From an uncultured Clostridia bacterium (lineage in GTDB: Bacteria > Bacillota > Clostridia > Oscillospirales > Acutalibacteraceae): a DNA stretch of 64,000 nucleotides. Below are positions 11,265 to 22,094 of the stretch, piece by piece. The notes under the pieces were generated by a model, which had not been told where the DNA came from, did no database searches, and saw only the letters and a program-made list of their open reading frames with translations. Position 1 is the stretch's first letter. Each line of letters starts with the position of its first letter. Where the stretch lies: the NCBI GenBank assembly GCA_947595635.1, contig CANQEU010000001.1, positions 1-64,000 on the forward strand, written 5' to 3'. The translations under genes and the position numbers were made by a program.

Positions 11265-11861
11265 ATGAAAATTGCTATGTTTGGCGGAAGCTTCAACCCT
11301 CCGCATATTGGGCATTTGCAGCTTGCCCGTAAATTTATCAATAAGCTTCAGCTTGACCTGCTTTTGCTGATACCTGCATACTCGCCGCCTCACAAATCCG
11401 CTTATGATATGGCGTCACCCTTTCACAGGCTTAATATGTGCAGGCTTCTTGAAAAATACGACGAAAAAATTAGTGTAAGCGATACGGAAATAAAGCGAGG
11501 CGGAAAAAGCTATACGGTAGACACGCTGTCGAGTATAATCGGCGATTATCCCGATTCACAGCTTTTTCTTATCGTCGGCGCGGATATGTATATGTCTATA
11601 CAGGGCTGGAAAAATGCCGAAAGAATATTCTCTATGGCAGATATTTGCACTGTACCTCGAAACGAGGACGACGCTTTTATGCTTGAAGCACACTCAAAAT
11701 TTCTTAGCCGTTTTGGTTGCCGAAGCATAATTTTGAAGGAAAGAGTAATGACCGTATCTTCAACTCAGGTAAGAAATGCCGTTAAATGCGGTAAAGCACC
11801 GAAAGAACTCATTTTGCCGGAGGTGCTTTCATATATCCGCAGCAACGGACTTTATATTTAA
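11265..11861 (+). CDS. nadD: nicotinate-nucleotide adenylyltransferase
   Basis: MKIAMFGGSFNPPHIGHLQLA and SSTQVR; start moved to 11265. Confidence 0.94.
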   Translation: MKIAMFGGSFNPPHIGHLQLARKFINKLQLDLLLLIPAYSPPHKSAYDMASPFHRLNMCRLLEKYDEKISVSDTEIKRGGKSYTVDTLSSIIGDYPDSQLFLIVGADMYMSIQGWKNAERIFSMADICTVPRNEDDAFMLEAHSKFLSRFGCRSIILKERVMTVSSTQVRNAVKCGKAPKELILPEVLSYIRSNGLYI

Positions 11862-11909
11862 TTTCACAGCTTATAAAGCGTAAAATCCTTTTGTCGGGAG
11901 GCGTTTACT

Positions 11910-12479
11910 ATGACATTTAAGGAATGCAAAAAGATAGCAAAGGCAAGAATGGGCGAAAAGCGTTTTACTCACAGCGAAAATGTCGCGGATGAAGCCGAAA
12001 AGCTTGCCGAGATATACGGCGCCGACAAAGATAAGGCGAAGCTTGCCGGCATTCTTCACGATATTACAAAGGAAACGCCGAATGAGGAGCAGTTGCAAAT
12101 TATCCGCCAAAATGGTATAATACTGACTAAAATGCAGTTATCCTCACCAAAGCTTTGGCACTCGATTTCCGGCGCTGCGTTTATTGAGTCTGAATTGAAG
12201 ATAAAGGATGAGGACATAATAAATGCCGTAAGGTATCACACCTCCGGCAGAGCGGGAATGAGCCTGCTCGAAAAAATCATCTTCGTTGCCGATTTCACAA
12301 GTGAGGAGCGCAGCTATGACGGAGTTGAAATAATGCGAAAAAAATCCCGCAAAAGCTTGGAGGAGGCTATGTATTTCGGGCTTTCGTTCACACTTTCAGA
12401 TTTAATAAAGCGTGAACGCACAATTGAGCCGAACGCAGTCGCCTGCTATAACGATATAATATTAAACTACAAATTCTGA
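11910..12479 (+). CDS. yqeK: YqeK family HD-domain hydrolase (Ap4A hydrolase)
   Basis: HD motif (AGILHDITKE), RYHTSGRAGMSLLEKIIFVADF; between nadD and rsfS. Confidence 0.92.
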   Translation: MTFKECKKIAKARMGEKRFTHSENVADEAEKLAEIYGADKDKAKLAGILHDITKETPNEEQLQIIRQNGIILTKMQLSSPKLWHSISGAAFIESELKIKDEDIINAVRYHTSGRAGMSLLEKIIFVADFTSEERSYDGVEIMRKKSRKSLEEAMYFGLSFTLSDLIKRERTIEPNAVACYNDIILNYKF

Positions 12480-12480
12480 G

Positions 12481-12852
12481 GTGAATGTTTTGACGTCATT
12501 GGAAACCGCAAAAATCGCCGCTAAGGCGCTTGACATTAAAAACGGACAGGACATAAGAATATTAAAAATCGACGCTGTTTCAATTCTTGCCGATTATATG
12601 GTTATCGCCGCAGGCACAAACAGCACGCAGATCAAGGCTATGTCCGAAGAGGTCGAATATAAGCTTGATATGGCGGGCGTAAGCGTCAGCCACATTGAGG
12701 GACACCGCAACGACAGCTGGATATTGCTTGACTATGTTGATGTTATCGTCCATATTTTTTCAGAGGAAGCAAGGGAGTTTTACGGCCTTGAGCGACTCTG
12801 GAAGGATGGAATTGAAGTTGATATAAGCGATATATTAGACGAAACAAATTAA
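12481..12852 (+). CDS. rsfS: ribosome silencing factor RsfS
   Basis: [16 protein letters not shown]...[35 protein letters not shown]. Confidence 0.95.
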   Translation: MNVLTSLETAKIAAKALDIKNGQDIRILKIDAVSILADYMVIAAGTNSTQIKAMSEEVEYKLDMAGVSVSHIEGHRNDSWILLDYVDVIVHIFSEEAREFYGLERLWKDGIEVDISDILDETN

Positions 12853-12868
12853 TTCGGGGGGAATATTT

Positions 12869-15277
12869 TTGAAGTACGATCATAAATCAATTGAACGTAA
12901 ATGGCAGAAAAAGTGGGAGGAAACCGGCGTTTTCTGCGCCGAGGAAAACAGCGATAAGGAAAAATTTTATGCCCTTATCGAATTTCCTTATCCGTCAGGT
13001 CAGGGTCTGCACGTCGGTCACCCAAGACCGTACACAGCACTTGACACCGTAGCGAGAAAGCGCAGACTTCAGGGCTATAATGTGCTGTATCCTATCGGCT
13101 GGGACGCCTTCGGTCTGCCAACGGAGAATTACGCTATAAAAAATCATATTCATCCTGAGATCGTAACAAAAAAGAATATTGCTCATTTTAAAGAGCAGAT
13201 ACAATCTCTCGGCATTTCCTTTGACTGGAGCAGAGAAATTAACACTACCGACCCTGAATACTACAAATGGACGCAGTGGATATTCCTACAGCTTTTGAAA
13301 AAGGGTCTTGCGTATAAAAAGGAAATGGCTGTAAACTGGTGTACCTCCTGTAAATGCGTACTTGCAAACGAAGAGGTTGTCAACGGCGTTTGCGAGCGCT
13401 GCGGCAGTGAGGTTGTCAGAAAGGTAAAATCCCAGTGGATGCTTAAAATCACAGCATACGCAGACAGACTTATAGACGACCTTGACCTTGTCGATTATCC
13501 TGAAAGGGTAAAGGCTCAGCAAAAAAACTGGATTGGCAGATCCACAGGCGCAGAGGTCGATTTTGAAACCTCCGCAGGCGATAAGCTTACAATTTACACA
13601 ACAAGGCCCGATACGCTATTTGGCGCTACATATATGGTTATTTCTCCTGAGCATCCTCTTATAGAGAAGTGGAGCAGCCTTCTTTCAAATATGGACGACA
13701 TACGGGCATATCAGCAGGAGGCCGCGAGGAAATCTGATTTTGAGCGTACAGAGGTCGCAAAGGATAAAACGGGAGTTATGCTCAAGGGCGTTACTGCCGT
13801 AAATCCTGTAAACGGAGCGGAAATTCCGATTTTTATATCCGACTATGTTCTTGTTTCATACGGTACGGGAGCGATTATGGCTGTTCCGGCTCACGATACA
13901 CGCGACTGGGAATTTGCTAAGAAATTCGACCTTCCGATTATTGAGGTCGTTAAGGGCGGAAACGTGCTTGAACAGGCGTTTACCGACTGCGCTACAGGAA
14001 TAATGGTAAACTCAGGCATTCTTGACGGATTGACCGTTGAACAGGCAAAGGAAAAAATAATTACTTGGCTTGAGGATAAAGGAGTCGGAAGACAAAAGGT
14101 AAATTATAAGCTTCGCGACTGGGTTTTCTCACGTCAGCGTTACTGGGGTGAGCCTATACCGGTTGTTCACTGCGATAAATGCGGATATGTTCCTCTTGAC
14201 GAAAAGGAGCTGCCGCTCAAGCTTCCGATGGTTGAGTCATACGAGCCTACAGAAAACGGTGAATCTCCGCTTGCGAATATGACGGAGTGGGTTGAAACCA
14301 CCTGCCCTCACTGCGGAGGAAAGGCAAAAAGAGAAACCGACACAATGCCGCAGTGGGCAGGCTCATCGTGGTATTACCTTAGATATATGGACCCGCACAA
14401 CAGCGAGGCTCTTGCGTCTAAGCAGGCGCTTGAATATTGGTCGCCCGTCGACTGGTACAACGGCGGTATGGAGCATACAACACTTCACCTGCTCTACAGC
14501 AGATTTTGGCATAAATTCCTTTATGATATTGGCGTAGTGCCGACAAAGGAGCCGTATGCAAAGCGCACAAGCCACGGTATGATACTCGGAGAAAACGGCG
14601 AAAAAATGAGCAAGTCGAGGGGCAACGTAGTAAACCCCGATGATATTGTAAACGAATACGGCGCGGATACAATGCGCCTTTACGAAATGTTTATAGGCGA
14701 CTTTGAAAAAGCTGCTCCGTGGAGCCCGTCGAGCATAAGGGGCTGCCGCCGTTTCCTTGAGAGATATTATTCGCTTCAGGACATTCTTACTGATGATGAG
14801 GAATACAGCGAAAAGCTTGAAGCCTCCTTCCACAAAACAATCAAAAAGGTATCGGAGGACATTGAAAATATCAAGTTTAACACAGCAATAGCTTCGCTTA
14901 TGTCGCTTATTAACGAGATTGCATCAAGCGGTAAGGTGACAAAGAAGGAGCTTGCGGTATTCACAATTCTTCTAAATCCGTTCGCGCCGCATATCACCGA
15001 GGAAATATGGAGCATATGCTCACTTGGCAGCGGTATGGTGGCACAGCAGAAATGGCCGGAATACGATGAGAGCAAGTGTAAAGAGGACAGCGCCGAAATA
15101 GCCGTTCAGATAAACGGAAAAATCAAGGCGAGAATTACTGTTCCAATCGACGCCGATAAAGAATCTGTTTTGTCCACGGTAAAATCAGACGGCAGAATTG
15201 CCCCGCTGATTGAGGGCAAAAGCCTTGTAAAGGAAATTTATGTTCCCGGAAAGCTTGTTAATATCGTCGCAAAATAA
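12869..15277 (+). CDS. leuS: leucyl-tRNA synthetase
   Basis: [21 protein letters not shown] (HIGH region) and [14 protein letters not shown]. Confidence 0.97.
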   Translation: MKYDHKSIERKWQKKWEETGVFCAEENSDKEKFYALIEFPYPSGQGLHVGHPRPYTALDTVARKRRLQGYNVLYPIGWDAFGLPTENYAIKNHIHPEIVTKKNIAHFKEQIQSLGISFDWSREINTTDPEYYKWTQWIFLQLLKKGLAYKKEMAVNWCTSCKCVLANEEVVNGVCERCGSEVVRKVKSQWMLKITAYADRLIDDLDLVDYPERVKAQQKNWIGRSTGAEVDFETSAGDKLTIYTTRPDTLFGATYMVISPEHPLIEKWSSLLSNMDDIRAYQQEAARKSDFERTEVAKDKTGVMLKGVTAVNPVNGAEIPIFISDYVLVSYGTGAIMAVPAHDTRDWEFAKKFDLPIIEVVKGGNVLEQAFTDCATGIMVNSGILDGLTVEQAKEKIITWLEDKGVGRQKVNYKLRDWVFSRQRYWGEPIPVVHCDKCGYVPLDEKELPLKLPMVESYEPTENGESPLANMTEWVETTCPHCGGKAKRETDTMPQWAGSSWYYLRYMDPHNSEALASKQALEYWSPVDWYNGGMEHTTLHLLYSRFWHKFLYDIGVVPTKEPYAKRTSHGMILGENGEKMSKSRGNVVNPDDIVNEYGADTMRLYEMFIGDFEKAAPWSPSSIRGCRRFLERYYSLQDILTDDEEYSEKLEASFHKTIKKVSEDIENIKFNTAIASLMSLINEIASSGKVTKKELAVFTILLNPFAPHITEEIWSICSLGSGMVAQQKWPEYDESKCKEDSAEIAVQINGKIKARITVPIDADKESVLSTVKSDGRIAPLIEGKSLVKEIYVPGKLVNIVAK

Positions 15278-15314
15278 AAAAGTGCAAATTGCGGTCGATT
15301 TGTGAATAATATGC

Positions 15315-15344
15315 TTGACATTTGCGGAGTCAATATAGTATAAT
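15315..15344 (+). promoter_or_regulatory. sigma-A-type promoter for rpsU
   Basis: TTGACA (15315-15320), 18-nt spacer, TATAAT (15339-15344), about 55 bp upstream of rpsU. Confidence 0.7.
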
Positions 15345-15400
15345 TTATTTTGCAATTATGCGATTAACCCCTGCCGTATGGCGGATGGGAGGGAAGATAA

Positions 15401-15577
15401 ATGGCAGAAATCAGAATAAAAGATAACGAATCTCTGGAGAGCGCTCTCAGAAGATTTAAAAAGCAGTGCGCCAGAGCCGGTGTTATCGCTGAGGTTCGCA
15501 AAAGGGAAGCTTATGAAAAACCTTCTGTAAAGCGCAAGAAGAAATCTGAAGCAGCTCGCAAGCGCAAGTATAAATAA
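15401..15577 (+). CDS. rpsU: 30S ribosomal protein S21 (58 aa; below the ORF track cutoff)
   Basis: Manual translation: [61 protein letters not shown]-like GGAGGG upstream. Confidence 0.97.
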   Translation: MAEIRIKDNESLESALRRFKKQCARAGVIAEVRKREAYEKPSVKRKKKSEAARKRKYK

Positions 15578-15613
15578 GCTTGCTTAATAATTGCTAATAC
15601 TTATTTAACAATC

Positions 15614-15642
15614 AAAAAAAGCAGGCAAACGCCTGCTTTTTT
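15614..15642 (+). terminator. Rho-independent terminator after rpsU
   Basis: AAAAAGCAGGC-AAAC-GCCTGCTTTTTT. Confidence 0.85.
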
Positions 15643-15679
15643 GAATATCCATAAATGTATTTGAGGTACTAAGGACCAT

Positions 15680-16180
15680 ATGAAGACAATTTATCAAAAG
15701 GACTTGTTTGCCTTAAACGCAGAAACCCTGTTAAAAATGGGGGTCAAATGTATTTTCCTTGACGTTGACAATACAATCAGAAAATACAACAGCGATTCCC
15801 CCGACGTTGAAGCTGTAGACTTTGTAAACAAAATGTTTAAAAGCGGAATTGATATAGTGCTTTGCTCAAACAACACAAAAAGCGAGGTTAAACCATTTGC
15901 CGACAAGCTAAGGTGTAAATATGTCGCCTTTTCGCTTAAGCCCTCGCCGTTTGGTATGATACGCGCGTTAAAAAAGACAAGCGCCCGCCGCAGTGAAATT
16001 TTGTTGATAGGCGACCAGGTTTTCAACGACATTTTCGCCGGCAAGCTCTTTGGGATAAAAACAATGCTTGTCGAGCCTATCGACCGTGAGCACGAGCCGT
16101 CAACGGTAACGGCAAGAAGACGGTTGTTTAAATATTTTGAAGAAAAAATAATTGACAATAAAAATCCGTTTCAGGAGTGA
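15680..16180 (+). CDS. YqeG family HAD phosphatase
   Basis: FLDVDNTIRKYNS, SNNTKSEV, IGDQVFNDIFAGKLFGIKTMLVEPI. Confidence 0.92.
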   Translation: MKTIYQKDLFALNAETLLKMGVKCIFLDVDNTIRKYNSDSPDVEAVDFVNKMFKSGIDIVLCSNNTKSEVKPFADKLRCKYVAFSLKPSPFGMIRALKKTSARRSEILLIGDQVFNDIFAGKLFGIKTMLVEPIDREHEPSTVTARRRLFKYFEEKIIDNKNPFQE

Positions 16181-16185
16181 TAGCT

Positions 16186-16617
16186 ATGAAAAAAATCCTT
16201 GTCATACTCGGGCCCAACCTAAATATGGTCGGAATTAGGGAGAAGGGAATATACGGCGACGAATCATTTGAAAGCATCAACGACGATATGCGGCGTTATG
16301 CCGCCGAAAAAGGAATTGAGCTTGACGTTTTCCAAAGCAATAGCGAGGGCGCGCTTATAGACAAAATACACGATACGCTCGGCAAGTATGACGGCGCAGT
16401 AATAAACGCCGGCGCATACACACATTACAGCTATGCGCTCAGGGACGCAATAGCAAGCGTTAAATCCGTTCCGTTTGTCGAGGTGCATATGTCAAACATT
16501 CATGCCCGCGAGGAATTTCGTCACACATCGGTCATAGCGCCGGTGTGCCGCGGTCAGATAGCAGGATTTGGAAAGAACGTATATTTCCTTGGAATTGACG
16601 CTCTTATGTTAATGTGA
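16186..16617 (+). CDS. aroQ: type II 3-dehydroquinate dehydratase
   Basis: ILGPNLNMVGIREKGIYG, QSNSEGALIDKIH, NAGAYTHYSYALRDAI. Confidence 0.95.
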   Translation: MKKILVILGPNLNMVGIREKGIYGDESFESINDDMRRYAAEKGIELDVFQSNSEGALIDKIHDTLGKYDGAVINAGAYTHYSYALRDAIASVKSVPFVEVHMSNIHAREEFRHTSVIAPVCRGQIAGFGKNVYFLGIDALMLM

Positions 16618-16624
16618 GGCGGAT

Positions 16625-17701
16625 ATGGAAGAGAGAATAAAGAAAATTCGCGCCGCTCTTACAGAGGCAGGAGAGGCGGCGATAATACTTTCCGACAACA
16701 ACAGGCTGTATCTGTCCGGCTTTAAATCCTCAGCCGGCATTATACTTGTGACAAGAACAAGCGCGTATCTTATCGTCGATTTTCGTTACGGTGAGGCTGC
16801 AAAAAAGAGTGTTGAACATTTAGACGTAATAGTATATGACAATTTGTCAAGAACTCTGACTCCGCTTATTAAAAAGCACAGGGTAAAAAAGGTCTATTTC
16901 GAAAACGACGGCGTCACGCTCAAGCAGGCGGACAGGTTTAAAAAGCTGCTTAAGGAATCTGACGTAAAAGCGTCATTCACAACTTACCTTGACAATGTCA
17001 TAAACAATATGCGCATAATAAAATCGAAGGACGAGATAAAAAAGATAGAGAAGGCGCAGCGCATAACCGAAGAGGCATATCTTGAGGTTTTAAATTATTT
17101 AAAGCCAGGAGTCAAGGAGAGAGATATTGCGCTTGAGCTTGAATATCTAATGCGAAAAAAGGGCGCGGGAGGAATATCCTTCGATCTTATAACAATAACG
17201 GGTAAAAACACATCCCGTCCGCATGGTGTTCCCGGTGATAATAAAATAAAAAGCGGCGATTTTTTCACAATGGACATCGGCGCGCTTTTTGACGGCTATC
17301 ACAGCGATATGACAAGAACCGTGGCGATAGGACAGGTAAGCGAGCTTCAGGAAAAAATATATAATATTGTTCTGAGCGCGCAGCTTGCAGCGTTAAAGTC
17401 TATAAAGCCCGGCGTTACCTGCGGATTTGTCGATAAAACCGCAAGAGATATTATTGACAGCGAGGGTTACGCGGACGCTTTCGGTCATTCAACAGGACAC
17501 GGCGTTGGGCTTGATATACACGAAAGCCCAACGGTAACCGTTAATAACAGCAGAATTTTAAGCGCGGGTATGGTAATCACCTGCGAGCCGGGCATATACC
17601 TGCCTGATAAATTCGGCGTAAGGATAGAAGATATGGTGCTTGTTACCGAAAAGGGAATAAAAAATTTTACCAAAGTGCCAAAAGAGCTCTTAATTCTCTA
17701 A
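16625..17701 (+). CDS. M24 family Xaa-Pro peptidase
   Basis: MDIGALFDGYHSDMTRTVAIG, GHSTGHGVGLDIHESP, CEPGIYLPDKFGVRIEDMVLV. Confidence 0.93.
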   Translation: MEERIKKIRAALTEAGEAAIILSDNNRLYLSGFKSSAGIILVTRTSAYLIVDFRYGEAAKKSVEHLDVIVYDNLSRTLTPLIKKHRVKKVYFENDGVTLKQADRFKKLLKESDVKASFTTYLDNVINNMRIIKSKDEIKKIEKAQRITEEAYLEVLNYLKPGVKERDIALELEYLMRKKGAGGISFDLITITGKNTSRPHGVPGDNKIKSGDFFTMDIGALFDGYHSDMTRTVAIGQVSELQEKIYNIVLSAQLAALKSIKPGVTCGFVDKTARDIIDSEGYADAFGHSTGHGVGLDIHESPTVTVNNSRILSAGMVITCEPGIYLPDKFGVRIEDMVLVTEKGIKNFTKVPKELLIL

Positions 17702-17803
17702 GATATTGTATCTAACGGTTGATTTTTCCTTAGAGATTTAGTATAATAGGTTAAGTTAGGTGTGTGGTTAAATAATCACCAAAAACAACAGGAGGAAAAT
17801 AAT

Positions 17804-18364
17804 ATGATTTCAGCAGGAGATTTTAGAAACGGCGTAACCTTTGAAATGGACGGACAAGTCGTTTCAATCATTGAATTTCAGCACGTTAAGCCGGGCAAGG
17901 GAGCGGCGTTTGTCCGCACAAAAATCAGAAATGTAATAACCGGCGCGGTTGTTGAAAAAACCTTTAACCCTAATGATAAGTATCCGACGGCGTTTATTGA
18001 GAGAAAGGATATGGAATATCTTTACAATGACGGCGACCTTTACTATTTTATGGATAGCGAAACCTATGAGCAGACCCCGATAGGCAAGTCTGTTCTCGGC
18101 GACAACTTTAAGTTTGTTAAAGAGAATATGACCTGCAAGATACTTTCCTACAAGGGCAATGTTTTTGGCGTTGAGCCGCCAAACTTTGTAACGCTTGAGG
18201 TTACGGAAACCGAGCCGGGCGTTAAGGGCGATACGGCAACTAACGTAACTAAGCCCGCTATCGTTGAAACCGGGGCGGAGATAAAGGTGCCTATCTTCAT
18301 CAACGAGGGCGATAAAATCGAAATAGACACACGCACAGGCGAGTATATGTCTCGCGCTAATTAA
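17804..18364 (+). CDS. efp: elongation factor P
   Basis: [43 protein letters not shown]; start moved to 17804 behind GGAGG. Confidence 0.97.
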   Translation: MISAGDFRNGVTFEMDGQVVSIIEFQHVKPGKGAAFVRTKIRNVITGAVVEKTFNPNDKYPTAFIERKDMEYLYNDGDLYYFMDSETYEQTPIGKSVLGDNFKFVKENMTCKILSYKGNVFGVEPPNFVTLEVTETEPGVKGDTATNVTKPAIVETGAEIKVPIFINEGDKIEIDTRTGEYMSRAN

Positions 18365-18369
18365 GGAGA

Positions 18370-18825
18370 ATGAACGATATGACTTTAGCAGAAAAGGCTG
18401 CCTACCTTAAAGGCTTGGCAGACGGTCTTAAGCTTGACGAGAGCAGTGACGAAACTAAGCTTATCAAGTCCGTTATTGATGTAATCAGCGATATGGCTCT
18501 TACAATAGACGACATCGAAAAAATTACCGATGACCTTTCGGATACTGTAGACGAAATTGACGAGGCTCTCGCGGATGTTCAGGACGAGCTCTACGGTGAT
18601 TATGATGATGAATGCGACTTTGACGAGTGCGATGATTATGATGACGGTGAGGACGTTTATTACGAGGTGACCTGCCCAACCTGCGGCGAGGTTATCAATG
18701 TTGAAGAAGATGTTTTGCTCTGCGGCGAAACAAAATGCCCAAAATGCGGCGAGGCTCTTGAGTTCGACCTTTCCAATATCGTAGACGAATGCGGCTGCGA
18801 CTGCGGCGAGTGCGAGCACGATTAA
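18370..18825 (+). CDS. acidic zinc-ribbon protein (CD1247-type N-terminal domain)
   Basis: MTLAEKAAYLKGLADGLKLDESSDETKLIKSVIDVISDMA... followed by an Asp/Glu-rich linker and CPTCGE...CPKCGE zinc ribbon. Confidence 0.75.
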   Translation: MNDMTLAEKAAYLKGLADGLKLDESSDETKLIKSVIDVISDMALTIDDIEKITDDLSDTVDEIDEALADVQDELYGDYDDECDFDECDDYDDGEDVYYEVTCPTCGEVINVEEDVLLCGETKCPKCGEALEFDLSNIVDECGCDCGECEHD

Positions 18826-18846
18826 TAATAATTACAATTAAATTTT

Positions 18847-18883
18847 AACACCGCACAGGTATTTTCCCGTGCGGTGTTTTTCT
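18847..18883 (+). terminator. Rho-independent terminator
   Basis: AACACCGCACAGG-TATTTT-CCCGTGCGGTGTTTTTC. Confidence 0.85.
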
Positions 18884-18957
18884 CTTATTTTATAAAGCTC
18901 ACTTATTTATAAAGCCTGTTTTCATTATGATGCGTAGGGTAGAGATATATTTTTGCA

Positions 18958-19959
18958 TTATACGTTTGCAGGGCCGAGGGAGATTATCATATTAATTGTC
19001 GCCATTATCTCAGCCGCCGAAACTGTTTTCTTAGTATCTTCGTCGTAAGCGTCCGAATCAAGAATGCGCTTTACATACTCGTTTAATACTATCAACGCGC
19101 TGTGCATAAGGCGGCGCTTCGGAAGAAGCTTTGGGTCAATAAGCTTTGAGCCGGTTATCGCGTTGCCGAAGCCCTGAACCGTCATCAAATATGCGTTTAC
19201 CTCAAGGGTGTCGTTTACTGCGCTTTCAACACTGTTATCAAGTATAGAAAGAGCGGCGAAAACAGAAAGCTCCAGTCCGCTCGTTATTTTATATCCGTGA
19301 CTTTTAAGCGAATTAATTATTGAAACAGTTTTTTCAGCCATTTCATTTTCCGGCGCGTTTTTAAGAGCAAGCACGTTTGAAATCGCCTGATTGGTGTTTC
19401 CGTTGCCCATTTCCGCTTTAAGCAATTCAAAGCATTTTTCGGATCTCGATATGACTTCCTCATCGTTTTTATTTAACAGAGCGAATTGAACAGCCGTTAT
19501 GCACTCTCCCGACGAGGTGAGAAAGAAATGCTTTTTCTTCATCAAATCAAATATTTTTCTCGAGTGAGTTATGACTTCGGCGTATTTGTCGGCAGGACTG
19601 TTGCTTACTATTAAATATGCCGCAAGCGTAAGCGAGGCAGAGGCGGTAAAAAATTCCTTTAAAAAGCCGTAAACAGCCTTAACAAGTAAAAATGTGTTTG
19701 CAGGCTCCGGCTCCATAGAAATTATCGTCGCGAGAGCCGTTGTTGTGGTGGTATTCCTGAAATTAGAAAAAAAGCTTGTGCTGTCCTTGATTATTTCCTT
19801 AGAGGTCTTAATGCGCTCCGGCTCAAGCTCAATACCCTTGTTTGTATATATATTTGCACAAAGAGCATACAGATGAGATGCCTCCCAACGGAATTTTTCT
19901 CTCATCATATTCAGATTTTTTGCGAACAGCTCGCATCTTAACAGCATTTCATCAGTCAT
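18958..19959 (-). CDS. DUF4003-like protein
   Basis: Long ORF with typical length and sequence (ANIYTNKGIELEPERIKTSKEIIKDSTSFFSNFRNTTTTTALATI). Confidence 0.7.
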   Translation of the reverse strand: MTDEMLLRCELFAKNLNMMREKFRWEASHLYALCANIYTNKGIELEPERIKTSKEIIKDSTSFFSNFRNTTTTTALATIISMEPEPANTFLLVKAVYGFLKEFFTASASLTLAAYLIVSNSPADKYAEVITHSRKIFDLMKKKHFFLTSSGECITAVQFALLNKNDEEVISRSEKCFELLKAEMGNGNTNQAISNVLALKNAPENEMAEKTVSIINSLKSHGYKITSGLELSVFAALSILDNSVESAVNDTLEVNAYLMTVQGFGNAITGSKLIDPKLLPKRRLMHSALIVLNEYVKRILDSDAYDEDTKKTVSAAEIMATINMIISLGPANV

Positions 19960-20029
19960 TTATGATTCACTTCCTTTTAAAATTCAAGGTTTGTGAAAAG
20001 CGGCGCAGAGCTCTGCGCCGCAAAACATA

Positions 20030-21745
20030 TTATAAATTCATAAGCTTTTCGCCGGACGAGGTAAGCTCCTCTGTCAGCTCGGCGGCATTATCCCTGCTGC
20101 TGCCCACAGCCGTGATGTAAAGCTTAATTTTGGGCTCCGTACCGCTCGGACGAACAATAACCGCGTTTTCACCCTCAAGCGAGAATGCAATCACATTGGA
20201 CTTAGGCAATTTTATTTCTTGAGTTTCACCGCTTAGCTTATCGGTGCTTACGCTTTCAAGGTAGTCGTCTGTCTTAATTACCTTAAATCCGCCTATTTCA
20301 GACGGAGCGTTTATTCTAAGCTCATTCATAATATTCTGCATTTTCTTCATACCCTCTGCACCCTCAAAGGTAAAGCTCAGGGTAGTGTTGAGGTAATAGC
20401 CGTATTGTGCATACATCTCGTCGATTACCTGTGCAAGAGTTTTGCCCTGCTTTTTGTAATATGCAGCCATTTCACAAATAAGCATTGAAGCGACAACAGC
20501 GTCCTTGTCGCGCACATATGTGCCGGCAAGATAGCCGTAGCTTTCCTCAAAGCCGAAAACATATCTGTTTTCCTCGCCGTTTTTCTCAAGGCTCAGTATC
20601 TGCTCGCCGATATATTTAAATCCCGTAAGTACGTTTCTAAGCTGCGCGCCGTATTTATCGCAAAGCTTGTTAATCATTATGCTTGTAACAATAGTTTTTA
20701 TAATAATCGGATTCTCCGGCAGTGTTCCAAGCGCCTTCCTCTGTGAGAGTATATAGTCAGTAAGTATTATTCCTGTTTCGTTGCCGGTAAGCAATCTGTA
20801 TGAATCGCCGTCCCTTGCAGCGATGCCGACACGGTCACTGTCCGGATCTGTGGCAAGCAGTAAATCGGGCTTAACCCTTTGGCACATTTCAAGACCAAGC
20901 TTAAGCGCTTCTTTAAATTCAGGATTAGGATAAGGGCAGGTGGTGAAATTGCCGTCCGGCATTTCCTGCTCCGGCACGACCTGAACGTCCTTAACGCCGG
21001 TTCTCTTTAGAATTTCTCTTACAAGCTTATTACCTGCGCCGTTTAAGGGCGTGTAAACTACTTTAAGCTGAGAATTAGAGCAAACGTCCTTATTAATCTG
21101 CTGTGCCTGAACATTTTTAAGATAAGCTTCATAAACGCTGTCGCATACATATTCAATCGTTTCGTCCGAAACGGCGGCGTCAAAATCCGCAAGCTTAACG
21201 TCGTCAAAGCAATCCGTTTTAGAAATTTCCGAATATACAGCGTTTGCTCCGTCGTCCGTCATCTGACAGCCGTCGCTGCCGTAGCATTTATATCCGTTAT
21301 ACTTTGCAGGATTGTGGCTTGCTGTGACCATAATTCCGCTTTTGCACTTAAGCTCTCTAACAAGGAACGAGAGTACAGGCGTCGGCTGCAATTGCGCCGT
21401 AAGATATACCTTCACCCCGTTGCCTGCAAGAACCCTTGCGGCTTCTTTTGCAAAAAGCTCGCCCTTAATTCTTGAATCATATGTGATTGCGACAGCCGAT
21501 GAGCTGTATTTATTGTTAAGATAGTTTGCAAGTCCCTGTGTTGCGTGACGAACCGTATAAATGTTCATTCTGTTTGTGCCAGCACCGATAACGCCTCTTA
21601 AGCCGGCTGTGCCGAATTCAAGCGAGCGGTAAAAGCGGTCGTAAATTTCTTCGTCATTATTTTCAATTGATTTAAGCTCATCGCTTAAATCACTGTCCTC
21701 AGTAGCTTTGTTTTTCCATAAATTAAATATATCTTTTATCTCCAT
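20030..21745 (-). CDS. pgcA: phospho-sugar mutase (phosphoglucomutase/phosphomannomutase)
   Basis: GTAGLRGVIGAGTNRMN, TASHNPAKYNGYK, ATDPDSDRVG, FGFEESYGYLAG, RPSGTEPKIKLY. Confidence 0.95.
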   Translation of the reverse strand: MEIKDIFNLWKNKATEDSDLSDELKSIENNDEEIYDRFYRSLEFGTAGLRGVIGAGTNRMNIYTVRHATQGLANYLNNKYSSSAVAITYDSRIKGELFAKEAARVLAGNGVKVYLTAQLQPTPVLSFLVRELKCKSGIMVTASHNPAKYNGYKCYGSDGCQMTDDGANAVYSEISKTDCFDDVKLADFDAAVSDETIEYVCDSVYEAYLKNVQAQQINKDVCSNSQLKVVYTPLNGAGNKLVREILKRTGVKDVQVVPEQEMPDGNFTTCPYPNPEFKEALKLGLEMCQRVKPDLLLATDPDSDRVGIAARDGDSYRLLTGNETGIILTDYILSQRKALGTLPENPIIIKTIVTSIMINKLCDKYGAQLRNVLTGFKYIGEQILSLEKNGEENRYVFGFEESYGYLAGTYVRDKDAVVASMLICEMAAYYKKQGKTLAQVIDEMYAQYGYYLNTTLSFTFEGAEGMKKMQNIMNELRINAPSEIGGFKVIKTDDYLESVSTDKLSGETQEIKLPKSNVIAFSLEGENAVIVRPSGTEPKIKLYITAVGSSRDNAAELTEELTSSGEKLMNL

Positions 21746-22094
21746 TAAAAAACACCCCAATAATATGATAAAATATTGACATACTATTTTTACACTATCT
21801 GCTGTAAATTATACCATAGGTGAAAAAAAAAGACAAATTACAAACTGACTAAATTTACCCTTTTTGAAAAACATCAAATAGCTAAAATGCTAAAGAAGAA
21901 GCAAATCGGCGCAAAATATATTCTTAAAAATCATTTTGCAGAAATATTTTAATTCCGCGCCTTTAGCTCAATAAAAATATTTTGTAAAAATTTAGTTAAT
22001 AAAAATCTATTTCTTTTATTTCGCTTGTCTAAAAGTGAAATTTATAGTAAAATAACTTAAAAAGTGAATTTTGATTAAACAGGGGGAAGCAAAA

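Noticed and set aside
12479-12868. T-box leader for leuS
   Set aside because: leuS follows rsfS with only a 16-bp gap, leaving no room for a T-box; no separate leader seen.
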